Of a stretch of 64,000 nucleotides of DNA, positions 42,661-51,815 are shown piece by piece (within the stretch, counting starts at the first letter, position 1; each line of letters opens with the position of its first letter). The notes beneath the pieces are model-generated. The model worked only from the letters and a program-made list of their open reading frames with translations. It made no database searches and was not told where the DNA came from. The stretch comes from Ignavibacteria bacterium UBA7675 (lineage in GTDB: Bacteria; Bacteroidota; Ignavibacteria; Kapaibacteriales; UB7675), in NCBI GenBank assembly GCA_002483085.1, contig DLHF01000017.1, positions 21,847-85,846 of the forward strand, read 5' to 3'. Both the position numbers and the translations under genes were made by a program.

Positions 42661-45600
42661 TTATTTGCGAATCAGTTTGTGGGCGATTTCTTTGCCATCG
42701 ACAACTACTCGGAGCATATATACTCCTTGTGCAGCGGGCAAGTCCGACGCGTTGAACGGCAAAGTGTACTCACCGGCATTGTACATACCATCGGCGATTA
42801 CGGCCAGGCGGCGGCCCGTAATGTCGTGTAGTGCAATCGAGAGCGACACTTGTTTTTTCAGCAGAAGGCTAATAGTAACATCGGTCGAAAATGGGTTCGG
42901 GAAGACACGCATCGAAGCGTGCTCACCAACGACGATTTCCTGCACGCCTGTCGGCAAGCTAACCGACACATTAATATCGTCGGAAGCCGTACAGCCATTT
43001 TCATTAGTCACTTCCACCGAGTAGTTACCAGCAGCGTTGACAGTAATCTGCCGCGCTACAGCGCCGTTGTTCCAGCGGTAGGATGCACCCGGACCCGCGT
43101 CGAGCATCAGGCTACAACCAGAGCAGATAGTTGTATCGCGTCCGAGCTGCACAGCGGGCAGTTCGTACACAGCAACGCGCACCGAGTCGTATGCTGCACA
43201 ACCATGTTCATCGACAGTTTTCACCCAGTAAGTACCGGATTCGTTCACCACAAGCGTAGGTGTTGTTTCGCCATTATTCCAGCGGTAGGTCTCGAAGCCA
43301 GAACCGGCGTTCAGCACCACAGAATTACCACGGCAGAGCTCTATATTTTCGCCGAGAACGGGCTCGGGATTGTAGGAGACTTCTACGGTATCGTAGGCCA
43401 CACAACCTTCTTTGCTCGTTACTTTTACCCAGTAGCTGCCCGGCGTTGTTACATCCACAGAAGCAGCGGTGCGGCCATTGCTCCATTCATAGCTGGCAAA
43501 GCCCGGACCCGGATTCAGTGCAACGCGTGTACCACGGCACATAGTGCGATTCGGCCCGAGTTCGGGCTTCGGCTCGTCCTTGTATGTCACATACACCGTG
43601 TCGATATCGTAGCAGCCTGTACCATTGAACGCAGCTACAAAGTACACACCGGCTTTTGTCACCGTGCGAACTACATCGGTCGATTTATCATCCCAAATAT
43701 ACGAGTACGATTTATTGAGCTGGAATGTGTGCGAGCCACCGCGACATATCGAGACATTCTCGCCGAGCTCAATACTCGGCTGCGGATTGATCGTCACCTT
43801 AATCGTGTCTCTGCCAACAAGGCCGTTGTTGCCTACTGCCGACAGAATATATGTACCGGATTTTGTAACGTTCAGCGCATTATCAGTAGCGCCGGTATTC
43901 CAGATATTTTGCGCGTGCGGATTAGAATAGCGAAGAACAACGGGCGTTCCTTCGCAGACTTTAATATCTGGGCCAAGATTTACAACCGGAGCAACAGCAT
44001 TAGCGCCGAGCTCTTCTTTGCGAGCGATGACAATTGTTGTAGAAGAGTTCATTACAATTGCGCTGTCGGCTGCATCGCGCTGCACAGCCGTATTTGTGCT
44101 GCTCGGATTCTGGAACGAAAGGAAGATAAACCGGGAATCCGGGCTAAAGGTAATCCCGGTTGGCTCGCTGCCTGCCGGTGTAGTAGCAAAAAGCTCGACT
44201 TTGGGATTCGCCGGTGTGTGGTCGGGGCGCACAACCCAGATATGATCGCGCCCACCGTCCTGCATCACCCACAGATTGCCGTCGCCGTCAAACGCCAGGT
44301 TGTCGTTGCCTGTATTCCATGATTCATTGATTGTACCAGATTCTGTTTGCAGGGGATAACTTTTGTTCGTTACCCATGCTTCAAGATTCGATACGGTTGT
44401 GCCGTCGTCTTTGAATCTCCAGATTGTACCTGGACCTTTTGATGTAAAATACACCATACCATCCGGGCCGATCTCTACATCTTCAGGACCACTCCAATTT
44501 GTGCAACCGAGAGCACCAGCGATATCTTTTGTGCTGTTGCGGTCGGCCTGTGTCGTATTCGGTATCTGAACCCATGTACCGGTGGACGAGTTTGCACCAT
44601 CGCGTTTCAGCGCATACAACGTACCATCGTACAGATTGCCCGGCGTAGTGGAAACGAACTTGTAGACACAGCTCGTGCCGCCGTCTTCAGCTTCATAGGC
44701 AACACGTCCGTTGGCAGCCACCACAACATTCTCGTGACTCATACGGCCCATTGCCCAAAGTTTATCAGGCTTGCCGTCGCCTGTAAAATCTCTGATCTTC
44801 CGCGTCTTGGGGTCGATCTCTACCTGCCAGCCCACATCGTGATAGCCGTCGGCATTTGCATCGCCCGTATTAAAAGTTTCTTCGGAAGTGATGACTGTTC
44901 CCCATGGTGTTACACCACCGGAACAATTGCGAATGGTCTGCACAACACCACTAAAATCAACTTTAGAAATGGTATCTACTTGCCACAGTTTTTTTGTATT
45001 GTCGAAATGAAGGTCTACAATCGACACGCCACCGGGCGTATTCTCGTGGTTGATCGACAGCCAGCCCTGTGTACTGCTCGAACCGTTCAGCGGAATAAAA
45101 CCCGTAAAGTCGTTGCCGTTCGGCAGTTTATTCGTTGTGCCGGTGTACACATCATAGTCCGATTTGATCAAACGCTGAAATGTGTGCGTAGCCGACGGGA
45201 ATACAAAAGTCTGGGCTTGGTTTGTAGGAACAATCGACGTAAAGCAGCCAATAGATTTCGACGATGTCGGTTCGCATACAACTGTAGCACCCGTGCTCAA
45301 ACGGCTCAGGGTAGCTGTAGCTTCGCTCAACGTGAGTTCCAGATCGAAAGCGAGGTCTGTGCTCGTCGGCGTATTTTGGTGCACTTCTACAGCGATGAGA
45401 TTTGTACCAATGTTCAGCCGTTTTTTGTCGATTATGTATTCTGTAAATGCCTGCTCGTCGCTGCCTTCAATGTAGGTAAGAGCACGCGTGTCTTTTGTCA
45501 CCGGACCAGAAGGCATATTATCGCGAAGCAGCTCGCTGCCGTTCAGATAGATAATAGCGCCGTCATCTTTTTTCAGACGCAGAACCAGAGAGTTGAAGCC

Positions 45601-47562
45601 TAAAGTATCATCCACAACAAAGTTCTTGCGGAAAAATGTTGCCATGTTTTTTGCAGCGGCATTTGCTCCATAGCTCACTACAGTTTTTTCACCGCCATTG
45701 CCATAGCCGAGCGGCGAGAGACCGTATTTCCATGTTGTGTCTGCAAATGTACTCGTGTACCAATCGGCGCCCGGAGTTGTACCCCGGTCGTTATACTCCC
45801 AATTTGAAGGCGACGCTATGAGCTTGTTATCGCTTCTGCGGGGCTCCAATGCAAAATTGAAACTCATATCGGAACTGGTCACGGCGTCCTGGTGTATTTC
45901 TACTGCCAGCACGTTGCGTCCGGTGTGCAGATATTGTACGCCGGTTTTCACGACTTCGTATGCGGATTCGGATGCACCGCTCACATTGCTCGAAGCAAGC
46001 GTCTGGAAGTTCACCTCGCCTGCGGGCATATTTGAGCGATAAATTTCCTGACCGTTCAGGTACACAACAGCACCGTCGTCGCGCATCAGCGATAACTGAA
46101 GCGAGTCGATACCAGCAGTGCTTTGAACGTCGAACGCATGGCGCAGATAGGTCGTAATATATTTGCTGTTGGCATTCGGGCCGAAGCCTACTATCGTTGC
46201 TTCGTCGCCGTCGCCATAGCCGAGTTGTGCGGAGCCAAAGGACCATCCCGAAGCATCAAAGGCGGTCTCTTTCCATTGCGTGCCGAGGTCTGTCCCCTTG
46301 TCGGAGTATTGCCACACTGCATTTTTCGGCACGGGGAACACTCCTACCGGAGCTACAGCCGGAACAGTCGTGTAATATTTTACAATAAGCTGCGGAGCTT
46401 CAGCCGCCGTGAGATTATACGACTTAGCTACGCGCTTGCCTGTACCGGAAATCACAATCGAAAGAGCATTGAGTGTGTTCCACCCTGAGCGGTCGACAAT
46501 TTCCTGCACGACAGGAGCAAGATTCGGCGTGCGTTGGTTGGGGCCAATTTCCGAGACTGTAAGCCACGGAGCTGGCGACCAGTTAATGCCTGCGGCAGTA
46601 CGCGGACGTGTAGAAACGTTAAAAGCGGTGCTGGTGTAGGTAGCGGAATTGTCGGTGGCTTCGCCATTGATAAGAAGCGTGGTAGCGTCGCTATTGGTTT
46701 CGTCGGTAGAGAACTGAATATATGCTTCGGTGATCACGGCATTGCGGGGAATATTGACACCGGCAAAGCGCATGCCTACGTATTGAGCGCCGCCGTCGTC
46801 GATCATTTCGAGGTCGCTGCTGGTAAGGTCCATAGCGCCCGATGGAATTTTTTCTTCGGCATCGTCGTTGCCGGTGTTTACACGCACGCTGATAGTTGTG
46901 GGAATAATGTATTCCACGATCAGCGTAGCGGCTTGCGAGGCGGCATGGCCTGCGGAACCCGCAGTTGCGCCTTCGTAGGACTCTGCTACGCGCTTGCCGC
47001 TTCCGGTGACAAATAGCGCGAGCGCATTGCCTGCTTTCCATCCCGAACGGCTTACAATTTCCTGTACAATAGTTTTCAGATTAGCCGACTTCTGATCTGC
47101 TCCCTGCTGCTGTATCGTATTCCACGCGTTCACCGTCCAAGAAGCGCTGGCGGCTGTCTTTGGGCGTGCCGACACAACAAAAGGCGTGTTTGTAAATGTT
47201 GCTGCGCTGTCGGTGGCCTCTCCGCGAAATGTAAGCGTTGTAGCTCCGCTCCCCGTTTCATCGCAAGTGAACTGTAGATAAGCACCTACGATCACTGCAC
47301 CTTGCGGAATATTGAGATCGGAAAAACGAAAACCAATAATCTGATCGCCTGCACCTTCGTTCACTAATTCGAGGTCGGAGCTATCAAAGTCGATTGCACC
47401 AGTAGCAACAACTTCTTCCATATCGTCGGTAGGACGAACTATGGTAGCCGAGGTCGTAACCGTCTGGGCTATAGCACCTGTACCAGTAAACAAGAACGCC
47501 GCAAGCCCAAGACCAAGACTGCGCTTGCGGATAAACCGTAGGAAAGAACCAATGTTATCCAT
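42661..47562 (-). CDS. Giant secreted protein: PhoX-like domain, Ig-like repeats, type IX sorting signal
   Basis: This 1633-residue exported protein starts with a signal peptide (LGLGLAAFLFTGTGAIAQ). By residue: two tandem DNRLRE/CBM-like domains (36-220, 225-400), two galactose-binding-like domains (about 410-580 and 590-755, each with DDGAVVYLNG-like sequence), and a PhoX/DUF839 propeller (about 780-1180, with TPWGTVITSEE and MGRMSHENVVV). Then come about five Ig-like repeats (LGPN-x-x-C-RG, YEWSNG) and a C-terminal sorting domain from 1550 (MRVFPNPFSTD, ITGRRL, GVYMLRVVVDG, KLIRK). PhoX enzymes are calcium-dependent alkaline phosphatases, but the catalytic set is not clearly complete here. 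It should leave the cell by the type IX system. Confidence 0.85.
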   Translation of the reverse strand: MDNIGSFLRFIRKRSLGLGLAAFLFTGTGAIAQTVTTSATIVRPTDDMEEVVATGAIDFDSSDLELVNEGAGDQIIGFRFSDLNIPQGAVIVGAYLQFTCDETGSGATTLTFRGEATDSAATFTNTPFVVSARPKTAASASWTVNAWNTIQQQGADQKSANLKTIVQEIVSRSGWKAGNALALFVTGSGKRVAESYEGATAGSAGHAASQAATLIVEYIIPTTISVRVNTGNDDAEEKIPSGAMDLTSSDLEMIDDGGAQYVGMRFAGVNIPRNAVITEAYIQFSTDETNSDATTLLINGEATDNSATYTSTAFNVSTRPRTAAGINWSPAPWLTVSEIGPNQRTPNLAPVVQEIVDRSGWNTLNALSIVISGTGKRVAKSYNLTAAEAPQLIVKYYTTVPAVAPVGVFPVPKNAVWQYSDKGTDLGTQWKETAFDASGWSFGSAQLGYGDGDEATIVGFGPNANSKYITTYLRHAFDVQSTAGIDSLQLSLMRDDGAVVYLNGQEIYRSNMPAGEVNFQTLASSNVSGASESAYEVVKTGVQYLHTGRNVLAVEIHQDAVTSSDMSFNFALEPRRSDNKLIASPSNWEYNDRGTTPGADWYTSTFADTTWKYGLSPLGYGNGGEKTVVSYGANAAAKNMATFFRKNFVVDDTLGFNSLVLRLKKDDGAIIYLNGSELLRDNMPSGPVTKDTRALTYIEGSDEQAFTEYIIDKKRLNIGTNLIAVEVHQNTPTSTDLAFDLELTLSEATATLSRLSTGATVVCEPTSSKSIGCFTSIVPTNQAQTFVFPSATHTFQRLIKSDYDVYTGTTNKLPNGNDFTGFIPLNGSSSTQGWLSINHENTPGGVSIVDLHFDNTKKLWQVDTISKVDFSGVVQTIRNCSGGVTPWGTVITSEETFNTGDANADGYHDVGWQVEIDPKTRKIRDFTGDGKPDKLWAMGRMSHENVVVAANGRVAYEAEDGGTSCVYKFVSTTPGNLYDGTLYALKRDGANSSTGTWVQIPNTTQADRNSTKDIAGALGCTNWSGPEDVEIGPDGMVYFTSKGPGTIWRFKDDGTTVSNLEAWVTNKSYPLQTESGTINESWNTGNDNLAFDGDGNLWVMQDGGRDHIWVVRPDHTPANPKVELFATTPAGSEPTGITFSPDSRFIFLSFQNPSSTNTAVQRDAADSAIVMNSSTTIVIARKEELGANAVAPVVNLGPDIKVCEGTPVVLRYSNPHAQNIWNTGATDNALNVTKSGTYILSAVGNNGLVGRDTIKVTINPQPSIELGENVSICRGGSHTFQLNKSYSYIWDDKSTDVVRTVTKAGVYFVAAFNGTGCYDIDTVYVTYKDEPKPELGPNRTMCRGTRVALNPGPGFASYEWSNGRTAASVDVTTPGSYWVKVTSKEGCVAYDTVEVSYNPEPVLGENIELCRGNSVVLNAGSGFETYRWNNGETTPTLVVNESGTYWVKTVDEHGCAAYDSVRVAVYELPAVQLGRDTTICSGCSLMLDAGPGASYRWNNGAVARQITVNAAGNYSVEVTNENGCTASDDINVSVSLPTGVQEIVVGEHASMRVFPNPFSTDVTISLLLKKQVSLSIALHDITGRRLAVIADGMYNAGEYTLPFNASDLPAAQGVYMLRVVVDGKEIAHKLIRK

Positions 47563-47613
47563 AACACCCTGTATATTGTGAAAAAGGACGTATTTCGAGT
47601 AGGAGTTGTCGTA

Positions 47614-47628
47614 CAGAATACAAATTTA
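47614..47628 (-). promoter_or_regulatory. Promoter element candidate of the type IX cargo gene
   Basis: TAAATTTG on the minus strand (47628-47621) lies about 60 bases before the start codon. I saw no clear partner element at the usual distance upstream. Confidence 0.35.
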
Positions 47629-47758
47629 GCTGTGGTATATTATGCTGGCGTTATGCCTGTGTAATGCCAGTATTACAAAAGGGTAGTACTGATTTTACTT
47701 GCATCGGGCATATGCAGCGAAGCGCCTTGTTTCATTCTCATGATGCTGTAGATAGTGT

Positions 47759-47912
47759 GGCACGGGCTTCTCCGCCCCGGCTGCGTTCTTCGTCGCCGGT
47801 CGCAGGTTCGGCGCGTGGTTGCCCACAGTGCAGGCGCGATGGTGCTGGCACAACACGCGGCGGCGGTGCAGCGCGGTGCGGAGACCAGCAACATGAGCGA
47901 AGACGGCAGCGC
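47759..47912 (+). repeat. Dispersed intergenic repeat, full copy
   Basis: A forward copy: GGCACGGGCTTCTCCGCC, GTCGCCGGTCGCA, then ACACGCGGCGGCGGTGCAGC and GCGGTGCGGAGACC. It occupies the divergent gap 47563-48041 between the cargo gene and polX. No gene is supported there. Confidence 0.8.
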
Positions 47913-48028
47913 TCTCATCGCACCAACAAGACGAAAGAGCAGCAACCGAAGCTGGGTGTTGTGCCGTGATTCAGGCATGCACGCGGGGTTCCTCTCATCA
48001 TACAATTGGCAAACAGCGCGGAAAGCCA

Positions 48029-48036
48029 TAGATTTG
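48029..48036 (+). promoter_or_regulatory. Possible leaderless promoter of polX-like gene
   Basis: TAGATTTG lies six bases before the ATG at 48042, with TTGG 19 bases upstream (48006-48009). If real, the transcript would start at or next to the start codon. Confidence 0.35.
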
Positions 48037-48041
48037 CAGCT

Positions 48042-49754
48042 ATGAAACCTGAACTCGTAGCTATTCTGGAGGACATCGCCGACCTCATGGAGTTTAAAGG
48101 CGAAAATCAGTTTAAGACACGGGCCTTCCGCAATGCCGCGCAGAGCCTGCGCGATGCAGATGTAGACCTCGCCGAAGCAGTGCGTACTGGCTCGATAGAC
48201 GCCATACCCGGCGTAGGCAAAGGCATTGCTGCGGTAATCCGCGAATTTGTGGAAACTGGTTCGGTGCGCGCCCACGAAGAGCTGAGGGAAGAAATTCCAT
48301 CCGGGCTCTTGGAAATGACGCGGCTGCCAGGCTTTGGTCCGAAAAAAGCCATGGCAGTACACGAACAGCTCGGCATCACCACTATTGGCGAATTAGAATA
48401 CGCCTGCAAAGAAAACAGGCTCAAAGACCTGAAAGGCTTTGGCGAAAAAACGCAGGAGAAAATTCTCAATGCCATACGCCAGTGGAATGCTAATAGAAAT
48501 TTTGCACGACAGCACCGCGCTCTGGCCGACGCAGAACAGCTTATCGACGCTTTGCGCGCACTGCCCAGCGTGCAGGCAGTCGAGCTAACGGGCGACTTGC
48601 GGCGCCGGGCCGAAGTAACAGATCACATCCATATTATAGTATCGACTGCCGATCTACACGCAGTTGTAGCATCCCTCGGCGATCTTGTGCGCGAAGTGGA
48701 GATGGCTACGACAACAGCTACGGCGCTCTCGGCAAGCGGCATACGCACAACAATTGAAAACACAGAACTCGACCGGCTGCCGTGGCAGCTCTACCGCACA
48801 ACGGGCTCGCAGCTTTTTCTCGAAGAATTTAGTGCGCTGCTGGAACGCCGCAATCTCCAGCCTGCCAGCCAATCGCTGCTGCTCAACGGGCTACCAGTGT
48901 TCCCGGGCAGTGAAGCCGAGATTTTCCGCATGGCACAGGTCCAATTTATCGAACCAGAAGCACGCGAGGGCATGGGAGAAATCGAGCTCGCGCTGGCAAA
49001 CGCAATTCCACCGCTCATCGAAGAGCAGCACATGCGCGGTATGCTGCACATCCACACAACATGGAGCGACGGGCACGCATCAGTGCGCGACATGGCATTG
49101 CGCGCAAAAGAACTCGGCTATGAATACATCGCTATCTGCGACCACAGCAAAACGGCGTTTTATGCCAATGGCCTTACAGAAGACCGCGTAAAAGCGCAGC
49201 ATGAGGAAATCGACATGCTGAACGGCGAAGGGCTGGGCATCCGCATTCTGAAAGGCATCGAATCCGATATTCTCGGCGATGGCTCTCTTGATTACTCCGA
49301 CGACGTGCTGGCAACTTTCGACCTCGTGGTGGCTTCTGTGCACTCCCAGTTTACTATGCCGCGAGATGTGATGACTGAACGCATCGTGCGAGCTGTGCAC
49401 AATCCATTTACAACAATTCTCGGCCATCCTACGGGCAGGCTCCTGCTGGCGCGCGAAGGATATGCAGTAGATATAGATGCTGTGCTCGAAGCTGCGGCAG
49501 AATCGGGCACAACGGTAGAGATCAATGCCAATCCGTACCGCCTTGATCTGGCATGGCCCCATGTGCGAAAAGCGCGGACAATGGGCATTCGCATAGCGAT
49601 TAACCCCGACGCCCATCATCCAGATGAACTGCGCTATGTACGCTATGGCATCGGCATTGCCCGCAAAGGACTGCTGCCAGCCGAGTCGGTGATCAATACA
49701 TTTTCTCTCGCCCGGTTTGAAGCGGAAATTCTGAGCCGCACAACCGCAAAGTAA
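48042..49754 (+). CDS. polX: PolX-family protein: HhH plus degenerate polymerase plus PHP domain
   Basis: The 570-residue protein has helix-hairpin-helix motifs (IPGVGKGIAAVI, LPGFGPKKAM), a family X palm and a C-terminal PHP hydrolase. The palm is damaged: the GS motif is GD at residues 184-185 (TGDLRRRAE), the metal pair DxD is His195-Ile-His197, and no later VDLRVV-like Asp is seen. The PHP metal sites look complete: HIHTTWSDG from His336, CDHS, GIESDIL, VHSQF, LGHPTGR and NPDAHHP. It may work as a nuclease or phosphoesterase in DNA repair without polymerase activity. The ATG at 48042 was chosen over an upstream TTG. Confidence 0.85.
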   Translation: MKPELVAILEDIADLMEFKGENQFKTRAFRNAAQSLRDADVDLAEAVRTGSIDAIPGVGKGIAAVIREFVETGSVRAHEELREEIPSGLLEMTRLPGFGPKKAMAVHEQLGITTIGELEYACKENRLKDLKGFGEKTQEKILNAIRQWNANRNFARQHRALADAEQLIDALRALPSVQAVELTGDLRRRAEVTDHIHIIVSTADLHAVVASLGDLVREVEMATTTATALSASGIRTTIENTELDRLPWQLYRTTGSQLFLEEFSALLERRNLQPASQSLLLNGLPVFPGSEAEIFRMAQVQFIEPEAREGMGEIELALANAIPPLIEEQHMRGMLHIHTTWSDGHASVRDMALRAKELGYEYIAICDHSKTAFYANGLTEDRVKAQHEEIDMLNGEGLGIRILKGIESDILGDGSLDYSDDVLATFDLVVASVHSQFTMPRDVMTERIVRAVHNPFTTILGHPTGRLLLAREGYAVDIDAVLEAAAESGTTVEINANPYRLDLAWPHVRKARTMGIRIAINPDAHHPDELRYVRYGIGIARKGLLPAESVINTFSLARFEAEILSRTTAK

Positions 49755-49766
49755 CAAACGACAACA

Positions 49767-50054
49767 GTGCCGGTTATTACGCTCATGCCTTCGGGCAAAA
49801 CCATCGACGCCGACTGCGGCGAGTACCTTATCGACGTTGTAGAAAACGCCGGTGTACCAGTGCAACAGCACTGCGGAAATGTAGCAGTGTGTGGCTGGTG
49901 TCGCATGGTAGTCCTGCAAGGAGCCGAACATCTTTCCGCACCGGAGCGCCCGGAACTCTTGCTTATGGAACGCGAACTATTTACGCCAAATGAACGTGCA
50001 TCGTGCCAGGCGCAAGTGCTCGGCGATGTCATTGTAACGACCCCCTACTGGTAA
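49767..50054 (+). CDS. Plant-type 2Fe-2S ferredoxin
   Basis: A 95-residue electron carrier with cluster ligands Cys36, Cys42 and Cys45 (HCGNVAVCGWCR) and Cys80. The start is GTG, 12 bases after the polX stop. The spacing of the first two cysteines (C-x5-C-x2-C) is that of the adrenodoxin/chlorosome-type group. Its redox partner is not encoded nearby. Confidence 0.85.
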   Translation: MPVITLMPSGKTIDADCGEYLIDVVENAGVPVQQHCGNVAVCGWCRMVVLQGAEHLSAPERPELLLMERELFTPNERASCQAQVLGDVIVTTPYW

Positions 50055-50070
50055 TTTTTCAGAGACTATC

Positions 50071-51123
50071 ATGGCAAAAACAACATACTCCAGCTTTACG
50101 AGGATGCTCTGTGCAGCAGTGCTTTGCTGCCTTGTTTCCTGCGGCAGTTCAGAAGCCGATTCTACGTCGCGCGGTCCGGCTGTAGAACAGCAAATACAAA
50201 AGCCACAAGCGGGCAAATTGCGCCTGATGATCGCCGTTGTAAACCAAGGGCCAACTATCGCCGATACTCTGGAAGGCCGCTGCGACGCCGCGCTCAATCT
50301 CATCGCATCTGAATTGCCCGAGCGCTTTGAATCGGTACCGTTTGCCGAACGCAACAAAGCCATACGCGAGCTCGAAGCCGCAGGCCAAGACCCCACAGCA
50401 GCGCGTATTGCCGAAAAGCTCGGCATCGACCGCCTCGTGTTTATTCGCGTAATGCGCTTGGAAAACATGTTGCGCGTGGGGCTTACAATGACACTCGCAC
50501 CCGATTATAAAACATCGGTGGAAGGCACGGGCTACGCTCTTATTCGCTATCGCAACGAAAAAACTGGCGCTCGTATTTACGATACAGCTCTGCTAGAAGC
50601 CATGCAGCGGGCACTTGCAGGCGCTGTGCGGGATTCCTCGCTGTTCGCTCATGTAAAGACTATCGACCAAGTGCGACCGGCTCCGCCTATCGTAATAAGC
50701 GGTATCCGCTTCGACGACAAAAAGATGAAGCCGGACTGGAATATGTTCGAGGACAAGGTTGTGACTTCCTACGAAATGGTGCTGAAAATATTCGAAGCGA
50801 TAAAAGATGCGCCCAGATATGTAGCATACGACATAGACTCGCGCGACTCGATGTACGCCATGCGAAAATTGTACATGGCCGAGAACTACCAAGCGCCAAC
50901 GCCGCAGGAACTGGGCTTGCTGGAAAGTTTCGAGGTGCGCTATATTATCAGCGGTTCGTTTACGCGCAATACACCCAACGAAGCAGAGCTTACGCTTACG
51001 CTCGGCAGCTTGGACAAAGGAACGTACAACGAAATAGTGAAACGCTCTACAAAAATCACAGCCGACAACCGGGAACAAGTACTGGGTGCTCTACAGAATT
51101 TGGCAAGAGAGCTCGTGCAGTAG
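50071..51123 (+). CDS. Lipoprotein of unknown function, TolB/CsgG-like
   Basis: The 350-residue protein has a lipoprotein signal: hydrophobic LCAAVLCC, then the lipobox LVSCG with Cys at about residue 24. The mature part begins LRLMIAVVNQGPT and has FESVPFAERNKAIRELEAAG and ISGSFTRN, which resemble the N-terminal fold of CsgG, FlgO and TolB-like domains, apparently present twice. It is probably anchored in the outer membrane or periplasm. It follows ferredoxin by 16 bases; no functional link is evident. Confidence 0.65.
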   Translation: MAKTTYSSFTRMLCAAVLCCLVSCGSSEADSTSRGPAVEQQIQKPQAGKLRLMIAVVNQGPTIADTLEGRCDAALNLIASELPERFESVPFAERNKAIRELEAAGQDPTAARIAEKLGIDRLVFIRVMRLENMLRVGLTMTLAPDYKTSVEGTGYALIRYRNEKTGARIYDTALLEAMQRALAGAVRDSSLFAHVKTIDQVRPAPPIVISGIRFDDKKMKPDWNMFEDKVVTSYEMVLKIFEAIKDAPRYVAYDIDSRDSMYAMRKLYMAENYQAPTPQELGLLESFEVRYIISGSFTRNTPNEAELTLTLGSLDKGTYNEIVKRSTKITADNREQVLGALQNLARELVQ

Positions 51124-51166
51124 GAAATCGTTTTTGCATTCACGCAAAATCCGCTATAATTGTACG

Positions 51167-51340
51167 GCGCTTCGGCCTCTGCCCTCGCGTTTGGCCTCTG
51201 CACCGCGCTGCACAGCCGCCGCGTGGTTGCCCGGCTCCAACCGCGTGTGTGGTATACCAGCGACTGTCGCTTGGCCAACCGAAAAGCGGATGTGCGACCG
51301 GTGACAGCGGCTAAGCGGACGCCACAGAGACGCCCGTGCC
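51167..51340 (-). repeat. Dispersed intergenic repeat, full copy
   Basis: A reverse copy, GCGCTTCGGCCTCTGCCC at one end and GACGCCCGTGCC at the other. It is the best preserved copy together with the right half at 41545-41597. The left-end stem here pairs GGGCG with CGTCC, a G-U change against other copies. Confidence 0.85.
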
Positions 51341-51389
51341 ATGTTCTCGTCAGAAATTTCAGACAACTGCTGCTTTTCAGGATATATAT

Positions 51390-51752
51390 ATGGAAGTGTT
51401 TCTCTGCCGTGGATTCTCCGGCCAGATTTATCGCGTAAATGTGGACGACCGCTTGCCTATGCAGGCGCTTACTCCTGTTATGGCCAACTCTATAGGGCTG
51501 TACACGCAGCACGAAGACCGCCTCGGCGTGTACAATCTTACACGCGATTTTGGCTATGGCGACAGCGATACGCTCACAGAGCGCGGCACGCAGGAAGGCG
51601 ACCTGCTCATTATCGCCGACGGTGGCGCCTGCCACAAGCGGTCGGACGGCCACTGGGAAGGCGTAGGGCACGACGATGAGCACGATCACGATCATTCGCA
51701 CGACGATGAGCACGATCACAATCATTCGCACGACTACGAGCTGCTGACCTGA
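51390..51752 (+). CDS. Small protein with His/Asp-rich metal-binding tail
   Basis: The 120-residue protein has a compact N-terminal part (MEVFLCRGFSGQIYRVNVDD, then TQEGDLLIIADGGACHKRSD) and a tail of His, Asp and Glu (HDDEHDHDHS, HDDEHDHNHS). The tail is encoded by a 30-bp unit repeated in tandem at 51669-51728. Such tails bind nickel, zinc or copper. The globular part is not recognised. A strong terminator follows at 51779-51810. Confidence 0.7.
   Translation: MEVFLCRGFSGQIYRVNVDDRLPMQALTPVMANSIGLYTQHEDRLGVYNLTRDFGYGDSDTLTERGTQEGDLLIIADGGACHKRSDGHWEGVGHDDEHDHDHSHDDEHDHNHSHDYELLT
51669..51728 (+). repeat. Two tandem 30-bp units coding for the His-rich tail
   Basis: Units 51669-51698 and 51699-51728 differ by one base (GATCAT versus AATCAT near the end), which changes one Asp to Asn. 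A partial third unit begins at 51729. Confidence 0.9.
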
Positions 51753-51778
51753 TGCTTGCATTGCGATACAAGGAACCG

Positions 51779-51810
51779 AAGGCTGCTCTGAACGCAGCCT
51801 TCCTTTTTTT
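51779..51810 (+). terminator. Rho-independent terminator
   Basis: AAGGCTGC and GCAGCCTT form an 8-bp stem with a 7-base loop, followed by CC and seven T. It ends six bases before the sirtuin start. Confidence 0.85.
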
Positions 51811-51815
51811 ACAGT

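Noticed and set aside
42850..44322. Long plus-strand open frame opposite the type IX cargo gene
   Set aside because: It is the antisense shadow of a clearly real gene and has no domain-like sequence.
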